From the NCBI GenBank assembly GCA_004321925.1, contig SCQH01000097.1, positions 1-44,856 of the forward strand: a DNA stretch of 44,856 nt. Reading direction: 5' to 3'. A model generated the notes under the pieces. The model ran no database searches. It was not told the DNA's origin and saw only the letters and a program-made list of their open reading frames with translations. This document shows, in pieces, positions 9,345 through 16,555 of this stretch (the first letter of the stretch is position 1; every line of letters begins with the position of its first letter). Origin of the DNA: Nitrospirota bacterium (lineage in GTDB: Bacteria > Nitrospirota > Thermodesulfovibrionia > Thermodesulfovibrionales > UBA6898). Made by a program: the position numbers and the translations under genes.

Positions 9345-10016
9345 ATGCCAAGGATCGGGCGAGCGGTGGCGGCGGGATTTCCGCACCACGTAATTCAAAG
9401 GGGAAATAACCGGGAGGATGTGTTCTTCGAGAAAGAAGACCGAACACAGTATTTGTCACTCCTGAAGAAATATTCCGTGAAGTGGACCTCTCCTGTAACC
9501 GCATACTGCCTGATGAGCAATCATGTCCATCTGCTGACGAAACCCGGATCGGATGAATCGCTTTTTAAGATGATGCAGGGCCTCACTCTCTGCTATACGC
9601 AATATATAAACAGGACCTACGAAAGGACTGGCAGATTGTGGGAAAGCCGTTACCATTCCTGCGTTGTAGATCATGAGGAATACTTCTGGGCAGTTGCAAG
9701 ATATATCGAGCAAAATCCGGTAAGGGCTGGGATGGCAGAGAAAGCAGAAGACTACCCCTATTCGAGTGCCGTTGCTCATGTCAAAGGGAGTGACGATGCC
9801 GTCCTGGGAGAAGAGCTTTTCCCTCATGATCAGCGACAAGACTATATCCTCCTCCTGCGATCCGATATTCCTGAAAAAGAAATTGAGCGACTCCGCTATG
9901 CGACAAAAACAGGAAGACCATTCGGCAACGAGGGATTCGTGGTCGAAATGGAAAATAAACTTGAAAGAAGGCTCCTTCAGAGACCAAAAGGAAGACCAAG
10001 AAGGGAATCATGCTGA
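9345..10016 (+). CDS. REP-associated tyrosine transposase (RAYT, IS200-like Y1 family)
   Basis: A 223-residue HUH-type Y1 transposase of the TnpA-REP group. The N-terminus reads MPRIGRAVAAGFPHHVIQRGN and the metal-binding HUH motif is His60-Val-His62 in YCLMSNHVHLL. The downstream segment GRLWESRYHSC ... ARYIEQNPVRAGM is typical of the family. RAYTs are single-copy transposases associated with REP/BIME palindromes that they may mobilise. Palindromic repeats that share one arm sequence lie on both sides (9288, 10274-10370, 12310-12484), which supports a RAYT/REP relationship in this region. Confidence 0.93.
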   Translation: MPRIGRAVAAGFPHHVIQRGNNREDVFFEKEDRTQYLSLLKKYSVKWTSPVTAYCLMSNHVHLLTKPGSDESLFKMMQGLTLCYTQYINRTYERTGRLWESRYHSCVVDHEEYFWAVARYIEQNPVRAGMAEKAEDYPYSSAVAHVKGSDDAVLGEELFPHDQRQDYILLLRSDIPEKEIERLRYATKTGRPFGNEGFVVEMENKLERRLLQRPKGRPRRESC

Positions 10017-10129
10017 ATAATGTGTAAAAGTTAAGCTCTTCCCGTACAGTTTCCGGGACTGAAAATGGCAGTCAGTCCCTCTTTTTGGGTAAGATGTTTC
10101 ACCACAAAACAATACCCCAGGAGGAGAAC

Positions 10130-10309
10130 ATGACTGCCGAAAAGAAGATAGCACAAAACAGGATGACATTACTACAACTCGCAGAGAGGCTCCGGAATGT
10201 TTCGGAGGCCTGCAGACGCCGGGGAGTATCCCGGAGCCAGTTTTATGAGTATAAGCGTGCTTTTAATAAATTAAATAGGGACACATCCCATTTAATTTCA
10301 AGACCTTAG
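10130..10309 (+). pseudogene. IS481-type transposase N-terminal remnant, cut by a REP-like repeat
   Basis: The ATG at 10130 is preceded by AGGAGGAGAA, a good ribosome site. The first 45 or so codons encode a helix-turn-helix typical of IS481-family transposase N-termini (LAERLRNVSEACRRRGVS, then RSQFYEYKRAF). The frame then runs into the REP-like repeat, which supplies the tail NKLNRDTSHLISRP and the stop. The catalytic DDE domain is missing, so this is a broken transposase. The sequence from about 10021 (TGTGTAAAAGTTAAG) may be the old left end of that IS. Confidence 0.75.
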
Positions 10310-10370
10310 GCAGGGGCCAAAACAAAGGGCAAGGATAGGAGTTTGATGGAAAATGGGATGTGTCCCTATT
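10274..10370. repeat. REP-like inverted-repeat element, full copy 1
   Basis: A 97-bp element with 18-bp inverted arms: AATAGGGACACATCCCAT at 10274-10291 and its complement at 10353-10370. The core contains AAGACCTTAGGCAGG and GGGCAAGGATAGGAG. The layout (two arms around a moderately conserved core) resembles a BIME/REP doublet, next to a RAYT gene. It truncates the IS481-type remnant. Confidence 0.88.
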
Positions 10371-10411
10371 TTTGACTGAAAACTCTTATTGCATCATATT
10401 GATGATCTTAA

Positions 10412-10550
10412 AACAACTACCGAAAAAAAATTTTCATCGATCTCGCTAACCAAAATGATAGGTTGCCGAGCTGGGATAATTACTCACACCTACCTATAGA
10501 ACATGTTATAAAGAAGATAGGAAGGGCAGGAGGAATCACTACTCACTGGG
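10412..10550 (+). pseudogene. Possible degenerate gene fragment left of IS110
   Basis: A short frame without a start codon reads protein-like text (FIDLANQNDRLPSWDNY, then HLPIEHVIKK) between the REP-like repeat and the IS110 upstream region. A second frame ending at the A8 run (HHIDDLKTTTEKK) could join it by a one-base shift. I do not recognise the family. It could be the other part of the membrane gene that resumes at 11881, but this is weak. Confidence 0.3.
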
Positions 10551-10680
10551 TGTTTGAACCCTTGTTTCTGTCTATCCCCTGCCTCCCCTAGCCCTGATCA
10601 GTTGATTGGGCCTGAGAGCCCTGGTAACGCGGGTGTATTGGCTGGGAGGCATATCCTTCCCTTCATAATCTATCAGGAGG
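10510..10680 (+). ncRNA. Candidate IS110 bridge RNA region
   Basis: This is the non-coding stretch directly upstream of the IS110 transposase. It can form several short stems, such as GGCAGG (about 10525) with CCTGCC (about 10577), and GGGC/GCCC around CTGAGA (10608-10621). IS110 elements are known to encode a structured bridge RNA in this position. The call rests on position and local complementarity only; no guide loops were assigned. Confidence 0.35.
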
Positions 10681-10691
10681 AGGATGGCCAA

Positions 10692-11876
10692 ATGAAGAAG
10701 GTTTTTATTGGGATTGATGTAGCAAAGGCTTCATCTAATGGGCACGGGCTGAATGCCAGTGGAGAGACTCTTTTTACTATGTCATTTGCCATGAATGAAG
10801 AGGGATTCACCAAGCTGTTAGATGAAATCAAGAGCAGGAGTCAAGATTTATCAGAGGTGCTCGTGGCCATGGAATCTACCGCATGTTATCACATCAATCT
10901 ATTCTCATTCCTTACGGCAAACGGGATTAACGCTGTAGTAATTAATCCACTTCTTATTGCAAATTTTGCCAGACTTTCTCTTCGGAAGACCAAGACTGAC
11001 AAGAAAGATGCCGGTACCATCGCGCAATTCGCAATGATACACAATGATTCCATTTCACAACTGGGCGTTACTCAAGACCAACAGGATCTCAGGGATCTTG
11101 CCAGAGAGAGTGAATCCCTGTGCAAGCTGATATCCATATACAAAACCGAGATCAAGAGACTCCTTCAGACTCTCTTCCCTGAACTGGAAACCATCTGTGA
11201 TCTTTCAACGAAGGTAATGCTCGACTTTTTGCAGGAGTATTCTTCTGCCCACCTGGTGAGAGCTGCCAAGCCAACGGCAGTAGCAAAAGTACTTAAAAGA
11301 AAAGGAGTGGGCACCAGATTAACGTACACTGCTGCAGACCTCATCCAGGCAGCGCAGCATTCTGTTGCAACAGTCAGTCCGGCAAAAGAGCTAATTCTCA
11401 GGGGCAAGGTTACCACCCTCAGGCATCTTTATGAGAAGCGCCACGAACTGACAGAAGCACTTGCAGCGTATTGCAAGGTAACTATGATTGAGGAACTTGA
11501 TATTATCACGTCAATCCCAGGGATAAATAACAAGACCGCAACAGCATTCCTTGCCGAGATCGGTAATGTTCGTCATTACCCCACCAGCAAAAATCTCATA
11601 GCATTTGCTGGAATAGATCCATCAGTTTATCAATCCGGGAAATATGAAGGCAGCAGTCGAATATCTAAACGTGGTAATCGACATCTGCGCAGAGCCATCT
11701 GGCTAATGACCACATGCGTTATACAGCACAATGATACTTTCCGTGCCCACTTTGCCCGGAAGAGACAGACAGGGCAACCTTATAAAAAAGCAGTGCTTTC
11801 TACGGCGCATAAGCTCGTCAGAGTTATTTACTCGATGCTATCTCAAAGGACTCATTTTAGGGAGGACTGTATATAG
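10692..11876 (+). CDS. IS110-family transposase (DEDD recombinase)
   Basis: 394 residues. The ATG at 10692 is chosen over the earlier in-frame ATG at 10554. It follows AGGAGGAGG at 10676-10684, and the family N-terminus MKKVFIGIDVAK begins there. The N-terminal DEDD (RuvC-like) domain includes GIDVAK, MESTACYH and KTKTDKKDA. The C-terminal Transposase_20 domain contains IPGINNKTATAFLAEIG and FAGIDPSVYQSG. IS110 enzymes recombine DNA using a bridge RNA. The gene appears intact. Confidence 0.94.
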   Translation: MKKVFIGIDVAKASSNGHGLNASGETLFTMSFAMNEEGFTKLLDEIKSRSQDLSEVLVAMESTACYHINLFSFLTANGINAVVINPLLIANFARLSLRKTKTDKKDAGTIAQFAMIHNDSISQLGVTQDQQDLRDLARESESLCKLISIYKTEIKRLLQTLFPELETICDLSTKVMLDFLQEYSSAHLVRAAKPTAVAKVLKRKGVGTRLTYTAADLIQAAQHSVATVSPAKELILRGKVTTLRHLYEKRHELTEALAAYCKVTMIEELDIITSIPGINNKTATAFLAEIGNVRHYPTSKNLIAFAGIDPSVYQSGKYEGSSRISKRGNRHLRRAIWLMTTCVIQHNDTFRAHFARKRQTGQPYKKAVLSTAHKLVRVIYSMLSQRTHFREDCI

Positions 11877-11880
11877 TTGA

Positions 11881-12345
11881 CAGAAATTACGACAAATCGG
11901 GAGTAAATTTTGTAGAGCTCTCCTTATTCTAAGCATTCCGGTATTTATTTTTGTTGCAAACAAAAACTTCGCATTTAAGGTTGGAACAGCGCCCACAATG
12001 ATATTGCTTTTTTTATGGTATTACATAAAATCGTTTTATTTAGTGCAATATGCTGAAGAGGTACTGCTCATAAACAATAAATTATTAAGAACCAGTAACA
12101 AGGAAGAGCATCAGCGAAAAGCTGGACAAATTAACAAATATGTTTGGATTGACGTATCAGTCACGTCAGCAATGATTTTGGTTGTTATTTTGATTTTCAA
12201 TGGCCGCTTGCCTGAGTCACTTCCCGAAACTGTTCTTTTAATTTGGTTTGCTTTTCTCGTGCCCTGTCTAAGACTTACTATTTATCTTAATTTAAGTTTA
12301 AATAAATTAAATAGGGACACATCCCATTTAATTTCAAGACCTTAG
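11881..12345 (+). pseudogene. Membrane-protein gene fragment between IS110 and a REP-like repeat
   Basis: An open frame begins at the IS110 right border (11881, with no start codon of its own) and continues through an internal ATG at 11998. It encodes hydrophobic segments LLILSIPVFIFV, MILLFLWYYI, SAMILVVILIF and LIWFAFLVP. It is AT-rich compared with its surroundings. The last 14 or so residues, NKLNRDTSHLISRP, come from the repeat at 12310 and are identical to the tail of the remnant ending at 10309. The gene therefore appears broken at both ends. The family is not recognised. Confidence 0.65.
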
Positions 12346-12406
12346 GCAGGAATCGAAAGAAAGGGCAAGGACAGGGTTTGCTGGAAAAATGGGATGTGTC
12401 CCTATT
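12310..12406. repeat. REP-like inverted-repeat element, full copy 2
   Basis: Same 97-bp layout as 10274-10370, with arms at 12310-12327 and 12389-12406. Its left flank (AATAAATTA) is also identical to the first copy. It ends the broken membrane frame and gives it a stop codon. Confidence 0.88.
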
Positions 12407-12414
12407 TTTCTATT

Positions 12415-12484
12415 AGACCTTAGGCAGGAATCGAAAGAAAGGGCAAGGACAGGAGTTTGATGGAAAATGGGATGTGTCCCTATT
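12415..12484. repeat. REP-like repeat, right half copy in tandem
   Basis: A partial third copy begins at AGACCTTAGGCAGGAATCG and runs to the right arm at 12467-12484, in direct repeat with positions 12337-12406. It probably arose by tandem duplication or unequal recombination. The downstream base context (TTTTTGACTGAA) matches that after copy 1. Confidence 0.85.
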
Positions 12485-12694
12485 TTTGACTGAATCCGGG
12501 CCGTGTTGGGTTCCCGTATCCGCCCCGCCCCCTGTTTACCCCCGGACTTCCTTTTTTCCGCCATTATTAATGTAAGAGACTGTTATTTCCCCTAGAACAG
12601 ACCTTGGGACCGATAGGGATGAACAGGACGATAATACTGGAAAAGATAGGGCCCTTCTGTTAAAATGTATAACTGTTTTTCAGGGGGTTTTATA

Positions 12695-13435
12695 ATGGAA
12701 TTGAAAGAAAAGGTTGTTTTGATCACCGGGGGAGCCCGCGGCATAGGCAAGGCCATTGCCGCCTGCCTCGCAAAAAGAGGGGCCAACCTCGTCATAGCGG
12801 ACATTTCATATGAAAGCGCTGCCGAGACTGCCCGGGAACTGGCGGCCACCGGTATCCGCACCCTGCCGCTGAAGCTCGATGTCTCGAAAGCGGACGAGGT
12901 TGCCGCGGCCTTCGGCGAGATCATGAAGGAGTTCGGAAAGATCGATGTCCTTATCAATAACGCCGGCATCACCAGGGACGGACTTCTGCTGAGGATGAAG
13001 GACGAGGACTGGGACGCTGTCATGAACATCAACCTCAAAGGTGTCTTCCTCTGCTCCAAGGAGGCGATGAAGCTGATGGTGAAGCAGAAATCGGGCCGGA
13101 TCATCAATATAGCCTCGGTAGTGGCGTTCATGGGGAACCCCGGACAGGCCAACTACAGCGCGTCCAAGGCAGGGATAGTCGGGCTTACCAAGACCATCGC
13201 CCGTGAATATGCAAGCCGGGGGATAACGGTCAATGCCGTTGCGCCGGGCTTCATTGCAACCGCGATGACCGATGCACTTGCTGAAAATGTAAAGCAGGAA
13301 ATGTTAAAATCAATCCCTGTTGGAAAATTCGGTTCGGTGGATGACGTGGCAACCGCTGTTGCTTTTTTTGCATCACCCGACAGCAGCTATATAACGGGAC
13401 AGGTTATTCATGTGAACGGCGGCATGTATATGTAA
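12695..13435 (+). CDS. fabG: 3-oxoacyl-[acyl-carrier-protein] reductase FabG
   Basis: A 246-residue short-chain dehydrogenase/reductase that reduces 3-ketoacyl-ACP with NADPH in fatty-acid elongation. Seen: the cofactor motif TGGARGIG (11-18), NNAG (88-91), and the catalytic tetrad Asn112, Ser141, Tyr154 (NYSASKAG) and Lys158. The C-terminus has the usual VNGGMYM ending. The ATG at 12695 follows CAGGGGG, and the in-frame ATG at 12665 lacks a ribosome site. It is followed by acpP, fabF and rnc on the same strand, the common bacterial order. The fabH/fabD genes often found upstream are absent here, where repeat DNA occurs instead. Confidence 0.96.
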   Translation: MELKEKVVLITGGARGIGKAIAACLAKRGANLVIADISYESAAETARELAATGIRTLPLKLDVSKADEVAAAFGEIMKEFGKIDVLINNAGITRDGLLLRMKDEDWDAVMNINLKGVFLCSKEAMKLMVKQKSGRIINIASVVAFMGNPGQANYSASKAGIVGLTKTIAREYASRGITVNAVAPGFIATAMTDALAENVKQEMLKSIPVGKFGSVDDVATAVAFFASPDSSYITGQVIHVNGGMYM

Positions 13436-13522
13436 GAGGCCCGGTTTCAGGAACTCCGGACGCACAGTGTGAGATTTTCTTACTGGTACGAATAAAATGA
13501 ACTTAATTGGGAGGATATGGTA

Positions 13523-13753
13523 ATGGTTGAAGAAAAAGTAAAAGAGATCATAGCTAAGCAGCTTGGGGTGAATGCAGCAGACGTAGTGCCCGAGGCATCG
13601 TTTGTCGAGGACCTGGGAGCTGATTCCCTTGATACCGTTGAACTTGTCATGGCCTTCGAGGAGACCTTTAATATTGAGATCCCTGACGAGGACGCTGAGA
13701 AGATCGCCAAGGTCAAGGACGCTGTCGAATATATACAGAACAAACAGGCTTAA
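13523..13753 (+). CDS. acpP: Acyl carrier protein
   Basis: 76-residue acidic carrier protein. Ser35 in the DSL motif ([13 protein letters not shown]) carries the 4'-phosphopantetheine arm. The start at 13523 is preferred because GGGAGGA lies eight bases upstream; the in-frame ATG at 13517 sits directly on the ribosome site. The stop overlaps the fabF start (TAATG at 13751-13755), indicating translational coupling. Confidence 0.97.
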   Translation: MVEEKVKEIIAKQLGVNAADVVPEASFVEDLGADSLDTVELVMAFEETFNIEIPDEDAEKIAKVKDAVEYIQNKQA

Positions 13754-14997
13754 TGAACAGACGGAGAGTCGTTGTAACAGGGCTGGGGCTTGTTACCCCC
13801 CTCGGCGTCGGCGTTGAGAAAAGCTGGGAAGGGCTGGTCCAGGGAAGGTCCGGGATCAGGAGGATAACCTATTTTGACGCATCCTCATTTCCTACCCAGA
13901 TCGCCGGAGAGGTCCACGACTTTAACGTAGAAGACTATATAGAGCCCAAAGAGATCAAAAAGATGGACCGCTTCATCCACCTCGGACTGGCGGCCTCCAT
14001 CATGGCGATGAAGGACTCGGGGCTCACGATCACTGAGGAGAATGCCGACAGGATCGGCGTCTGTGTCGGCGCCGGCATGGGCGGACTTTCGACCATCGAG
14101 CATTATCATAAGGTCTACCTCGAGAAAGGCCCCAGGAGGATCACCCCCTTTTTCATCCCTACCCTTATTATCAATATGGCGGCCGGACAGATCTCGATCA
14201 GGCACGGCGCAAAGGGCCCTAACCAGGCCCCGGCGACTGCCTGCGCAACCGGCACGCATGCTATCGGCGATGCCTTCAAAATAATTCAGCGCGGGGATGC
14301 CGATGCCATGATCGCCGGTGGGACCGAGTCGGTCATCACCACTATGGGGATCGGCGGCTTTAACGCCATGAAGGCCCTCTCCACACGCAACGATGCCCCT
14401 GAAAAAGCGTCCAGGCCCTTTGACAGGGACAGGGATGGGTTTGTCATGGGAGAAGGCTCCGGCGTCGTCATCCTTGAGTCCCTGGATAATGCCGTTGCCC
14501 GCGGGGCGCGCATATACGCAGAGGTGGTCGGGTACGGCCTTACCGGCGACGCTTATCACATGACCGCACCTGCGCCCGGAGGGGAAGGGGCTGCGCGCTG
14601 CATGGCAATGTCCATCCGCGACGCAGGGATAAACCCCACAGAAATAAACTACATAAATGCCCACGGGACCTCCACAAAGTACGGCGACGAACTGGAGACG
14701 ACCGCGATCAAGACCATATTCAAGGAACATGCCTACAAACTCCTGGTCAGCTCGACCAAATCCATGACCGGACACCTTCTGGGCGCTGCGGGCGGTGTTG
14801 AAGCGGTCATCTCGGTCCTCAGCATCGTCCATAAGACCGTCCCGCCGACGATCAACCTTGACAGTCCTGATGAGGGCTGCGACCTGGATTATGTTCCGCA
14901 TAAGGCCAGACAGGCGGACATCAATTATGCCATATCCAATTCGTTCGGTTTTGGCGGAACAAATGCATGCCTGATCTTTAAGAAATACGAGCATTGA
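13753..14997 (+). CDS. fabF: 3-oxoacyl-[acyl-carrier-protein] synthase II FabF
   Basis: 414-residue condensing enzyme (KAS II) that extends acyl chains with malonyl-ACP. The Cys-His-His active site is visible: Cys164 in [11 protein letters not shown], one His in [14 protein letters not shown] and one in [13 protein letters not shown]. The glycine-rich end [15 protein letters not shown] is typical. Its ATG overlaps the acpP stop, and its own stop overlaps the TTG start of rnc. Confidence 0.97.
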   Translation: MNRRRVVVTGLGLVTPLGVGVEKSWEGLVQGRSGIRRITYFDASSFPTQIAGEVHDFNVEDYIEPKEIKKMDRFIHLGLAASIMAMKDSGLTITEENADRIGVCVGAGMGGLSTIEHYHKVYLEKGPRRITPFFIPTLIINMAAGQISIRHGAKGPNQAPATACATGTHAIGDAFKIIQRGDADAMIAGGTESVITTMGIGGFNAMKALSTRNDAPEKASRPFDRDRDGFVMGEGSGVVILESLDNAVARGARIYAEVVGYGLTGDAYHMTAPAPGGEGAARCMAMSIRDAGINPTEINYINAHGTSTKYGDELETTAIKTIFKEHAYKLLVSSTKSMTGHLLGAAGGVEAVISVLSIVHKTVPPTINLDSPDEGCDLDYVPHKARQADINYAISNSFGFGGTNACLIFKKYEH

Positions 14998-15719
14998 CCC
15001 CTCATTCTCCCGGCAGACCGACCCTCCAGAACCTCGAAAAATCAACAGGGTACGTCTTTAAGGACCGGGCATTGGCCCATGAGGCCCTTACCCACAGGTC
15101 CTATTTCCATGAGAACAGCAGCAAAGCCGGCTTCTACAACGAGCGCCTTGAGTTCCTCGGCGACTCTGTCCTCGGGCTGGTCGTCGTGGACTACCTCTTT
15201 CATCTGAAACAGTCATACAGCGAATCCGTCCTGGCCAAGATCAAGTCCTACCTCGTCAGCGAAGCTGTCCTGTCGGAGATCGCCGGTTCCATGTCCCTCG
15301 GGAAATACCTCCTGCTGGGCAAGGGGGAAGAGGCAACCGGGGGCAGGGAAAAGAAATCGATCCTCGCCAATGCCCTTGAGGCCCTGGTCGGGGCGGTCTT
15401 CCTTGACGGGGGCTTTGAAAAGGCACAGGACCTGGTGCTCAGCCTGATCAGGGAACGCATTGACAGTGCCATCGCCTCAGGGGATTTCTATGATTACAAA
15501 ACCGAACTGCAGGAAAAGACCCAGCTCGAGTTCGGCATCCTGCCGGAATACCGGGTTGTCCGGGAACAGGGGGCAGAGCACCAGAGGGTCTTTACGGTCT
15601 CGGTCTACCTCAATGGCAAGAAGCTCGCAACGGCAACAGGACAGAGGAAAAAAGAGGCAGAGACGCGCGCAGCGCATAAGGCACTTGCAAAAATGACGGC
15701 AGCAGTTGAAGCGCCCTGA
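14994..15719 (+). CDS. rnc: Ribonuclease III
   Basis: 241 residues. The N-terminal RNase III domain has the signature [13 protein letters not shown] (49-61) and a second acidic cluster in [16 protein letters not shown]-terminal double-stranded-RNA-binding domain starts near [11 protein letters not shown] and ends [13 protein letters not shown]. The enzyme processes rRNA precursors and other duplex RNA. The only plausible start is a TTG at 14994 overlapping the fabF stop (TTGA); the next ATG would remove most of the catalytic domain. The fabF-rnc linkage is common in bacteria. Confidence 0.95.
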   Translation: MTPHSPGRPTLQNLEKSTGYVFKDRALAHEALTHRSYFHENSSKAGFYNERLEFLGDSVLGLVVVDYLFHLKQSYSESVLAKIKSYLVSEAVLSEIAGSMSLGKYLLLGKGEEATGGREKKSILANALEALVGAVFLDGGFEKAQDLVLSLIRERIDSAIASGDFYDYKTELQEKTQLEFGILPEYRVVREQGAEHQRVFTVSVYLNGKKLATATGQRKKEAETRAAHKALAKMTAAVEAP

Positions 15720-15815
15720 GCTTCGCACGACTGCCCTGAAAATCTCCTGATATCTCCCCTTGCAGCGCAAAGGCAAATCGTGATTATAGCCTGACATACT
15801 CATGGTAAGTTCACG

Positions 15816-15844
15816 TTGACAGCCAGAGGCGTATTTGATATAAA
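15816..15844 (+). promoter_or_regulatory. Sigma-70-type promoter for the CBS-domain gene
   Basis: TTGACA at 15816-15821, a 17-bp spacer, and TATAAA at 15839-15844: a near-consensus vegetative promoter about 115 bp upstream of the CBS-protein start. Confidence 0.7.
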
Positions 15845-15865
15845 AGAATCAACAGGAGACGGCCG

Positions 15866-15909
15866 GACCGCCAAAGACAAGCGTTTTGGAGGCACGGTCT
15901 TATTTTTTT
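15866..15909 (+). promoter_or_regulatory. Leader hairpin followed by T tract (possible attenuator)
   Basis: The transcript leader can pair GACCG-CCAAA (15866-15875) with TTTGG (15885-15889) and CGGTC (15895-15899), leaving a five-base bulge. TTATTTTTTT follows at 15900-15909. This resembles an intrinsic terminator between promoter and gene, so it might act as an attenuator or part of a riboswitch. No known riboswitch class was recognised. Confidence 0.4.
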
Positions 15910-15958
15910 CCTGGTCAGCGTCTGAGGAAGTATGACGCAAGAAAAGGGGGAGCACGCG

Positions 15959-16387
15959 ATGATAACGGTACAACGGCTTTTAGATTCAAAGAAGAAGGGT
16001 TTCTGGACGATCGCACCTGATGTCACTGCCTATGAGGCCCTGCAGATCATGGCCGATCAGGACGTTGGCGCCCTGCTGGTCGTCAGCGAGAGAAAATTGC
16101 TCGGCATCTTTACGGAGAGGGACTATTCCAGGAAGGTGGTCCTGAAGGGGAGGTCCTCAAAGGAAACCCGAGTCAGAGAACTGATGACGACCTCCGTGTT
16201 ATGCGTTTCTCCTTATGATACGACCGAGACCTGCATGGAGATCATGAATACCAAGCATGTCCGGCACCTTCCGGTCCTGGATGACGACAAACTGGTCGGT
16301 CTCGTGAGCATACGGGACGTCGTGACCATGCTGATCTATGAAAAAGAATCGACCATCAAGGAACTGAAGGAATATATCTCCAGCTGA
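15959..16387 (+). CDS. CBS-domain pair protein
   Basis: 142 residues made of two CBS domains in tandem, a module that usually binds adenosine nucleotides. Seen: VTAYEALQIMADQDVGALLVV, GIFTERDYSRKVVLKG, and the second repeat ETCMEIMNTKHVRHLPVLDD with LVGLVSIRDVV. The start at 15959 is chosen because GGGGGAG sits seven bases upstream; an ATG at 15932 lies before this site. It is a single-gene unit with its own promoter (15816) and a strong terminator (16413). Stand-alone CBS proteins often act as energy sensors; the partner is unknown. Confidence 0.92.
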   Translation: MITVQRLLDSKKKGFWTIAPDVTAYEALQIMADQDVGALLVVSERKLLGIFTERDYSRKVVLKGRSSKETRVRELMTTSVLCVSPYDTTETCMEIMNTKHVRHLPVLDDDKLVGLVSIRDVVTMLIYEKESTIKELKEYISS

Positions 16388-16412
16388 GAGGTCCGGGAAG
16401 GGCCTGATAAAA

Positions 16413-16453
16413 GGAGGGACACCGCCGGGGAAAGCGGTGTCCCTCCTTTTTTT
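16413..16453 (+). terminator. Intrinsic terminator after the CBS gene
   Basis: A perfect 13-bp stem, GGAGGGACACCGC (16413-16425) with its complement at 16434-16446, has an 8-base loop and is followed by seven T residues. Confidence 0.95.
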
Positions 16454-16555
16454 GCGCCCCGGCCTGCTGATAAAAAGCGGACGCAATTATTTCAGCCACC
16501 TTTTACAGCGGGTGATACCATGATACAATATATGAAAAATATTATTGGAGGGACG

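Larger units (their letters stand above)
10505..11900 (+). mobile_element. IS110-family insertion sequence (approximate borders)
   Basis: Contains the complete IS110-type transposase gene 10692-11876, preceded by about 180 bp of non-coding sequence and followed by only about 20-30 bp before a broken membrane-protein frame resumes at 11881. IS110 elements lack conventional terminal inverted repeats, so the borders are estimates. The long 5' non-coding end and short 3' end fit the IS110 subgroup, in which the bridge RNA is encoded upstream of the transposase. No second copy is present in the window to define the ends. Confidence 0.7.

Noticed and set aside
12334-12564. A 76-codon minus-strand frame with a repeated segment KIGTHPIF ... 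LALSFDSCLRS
   Set aside because: It is a direct reading of the tandem REP-like repeat copies; it has no ribosome site and no independent coding signal.
13885-15045. Long open frame (386 codons) on the minus strand
   Set aside because: It lies antisense to fabF, whose active-site motifs are clear; it is a by-product of GC-rich codon use.
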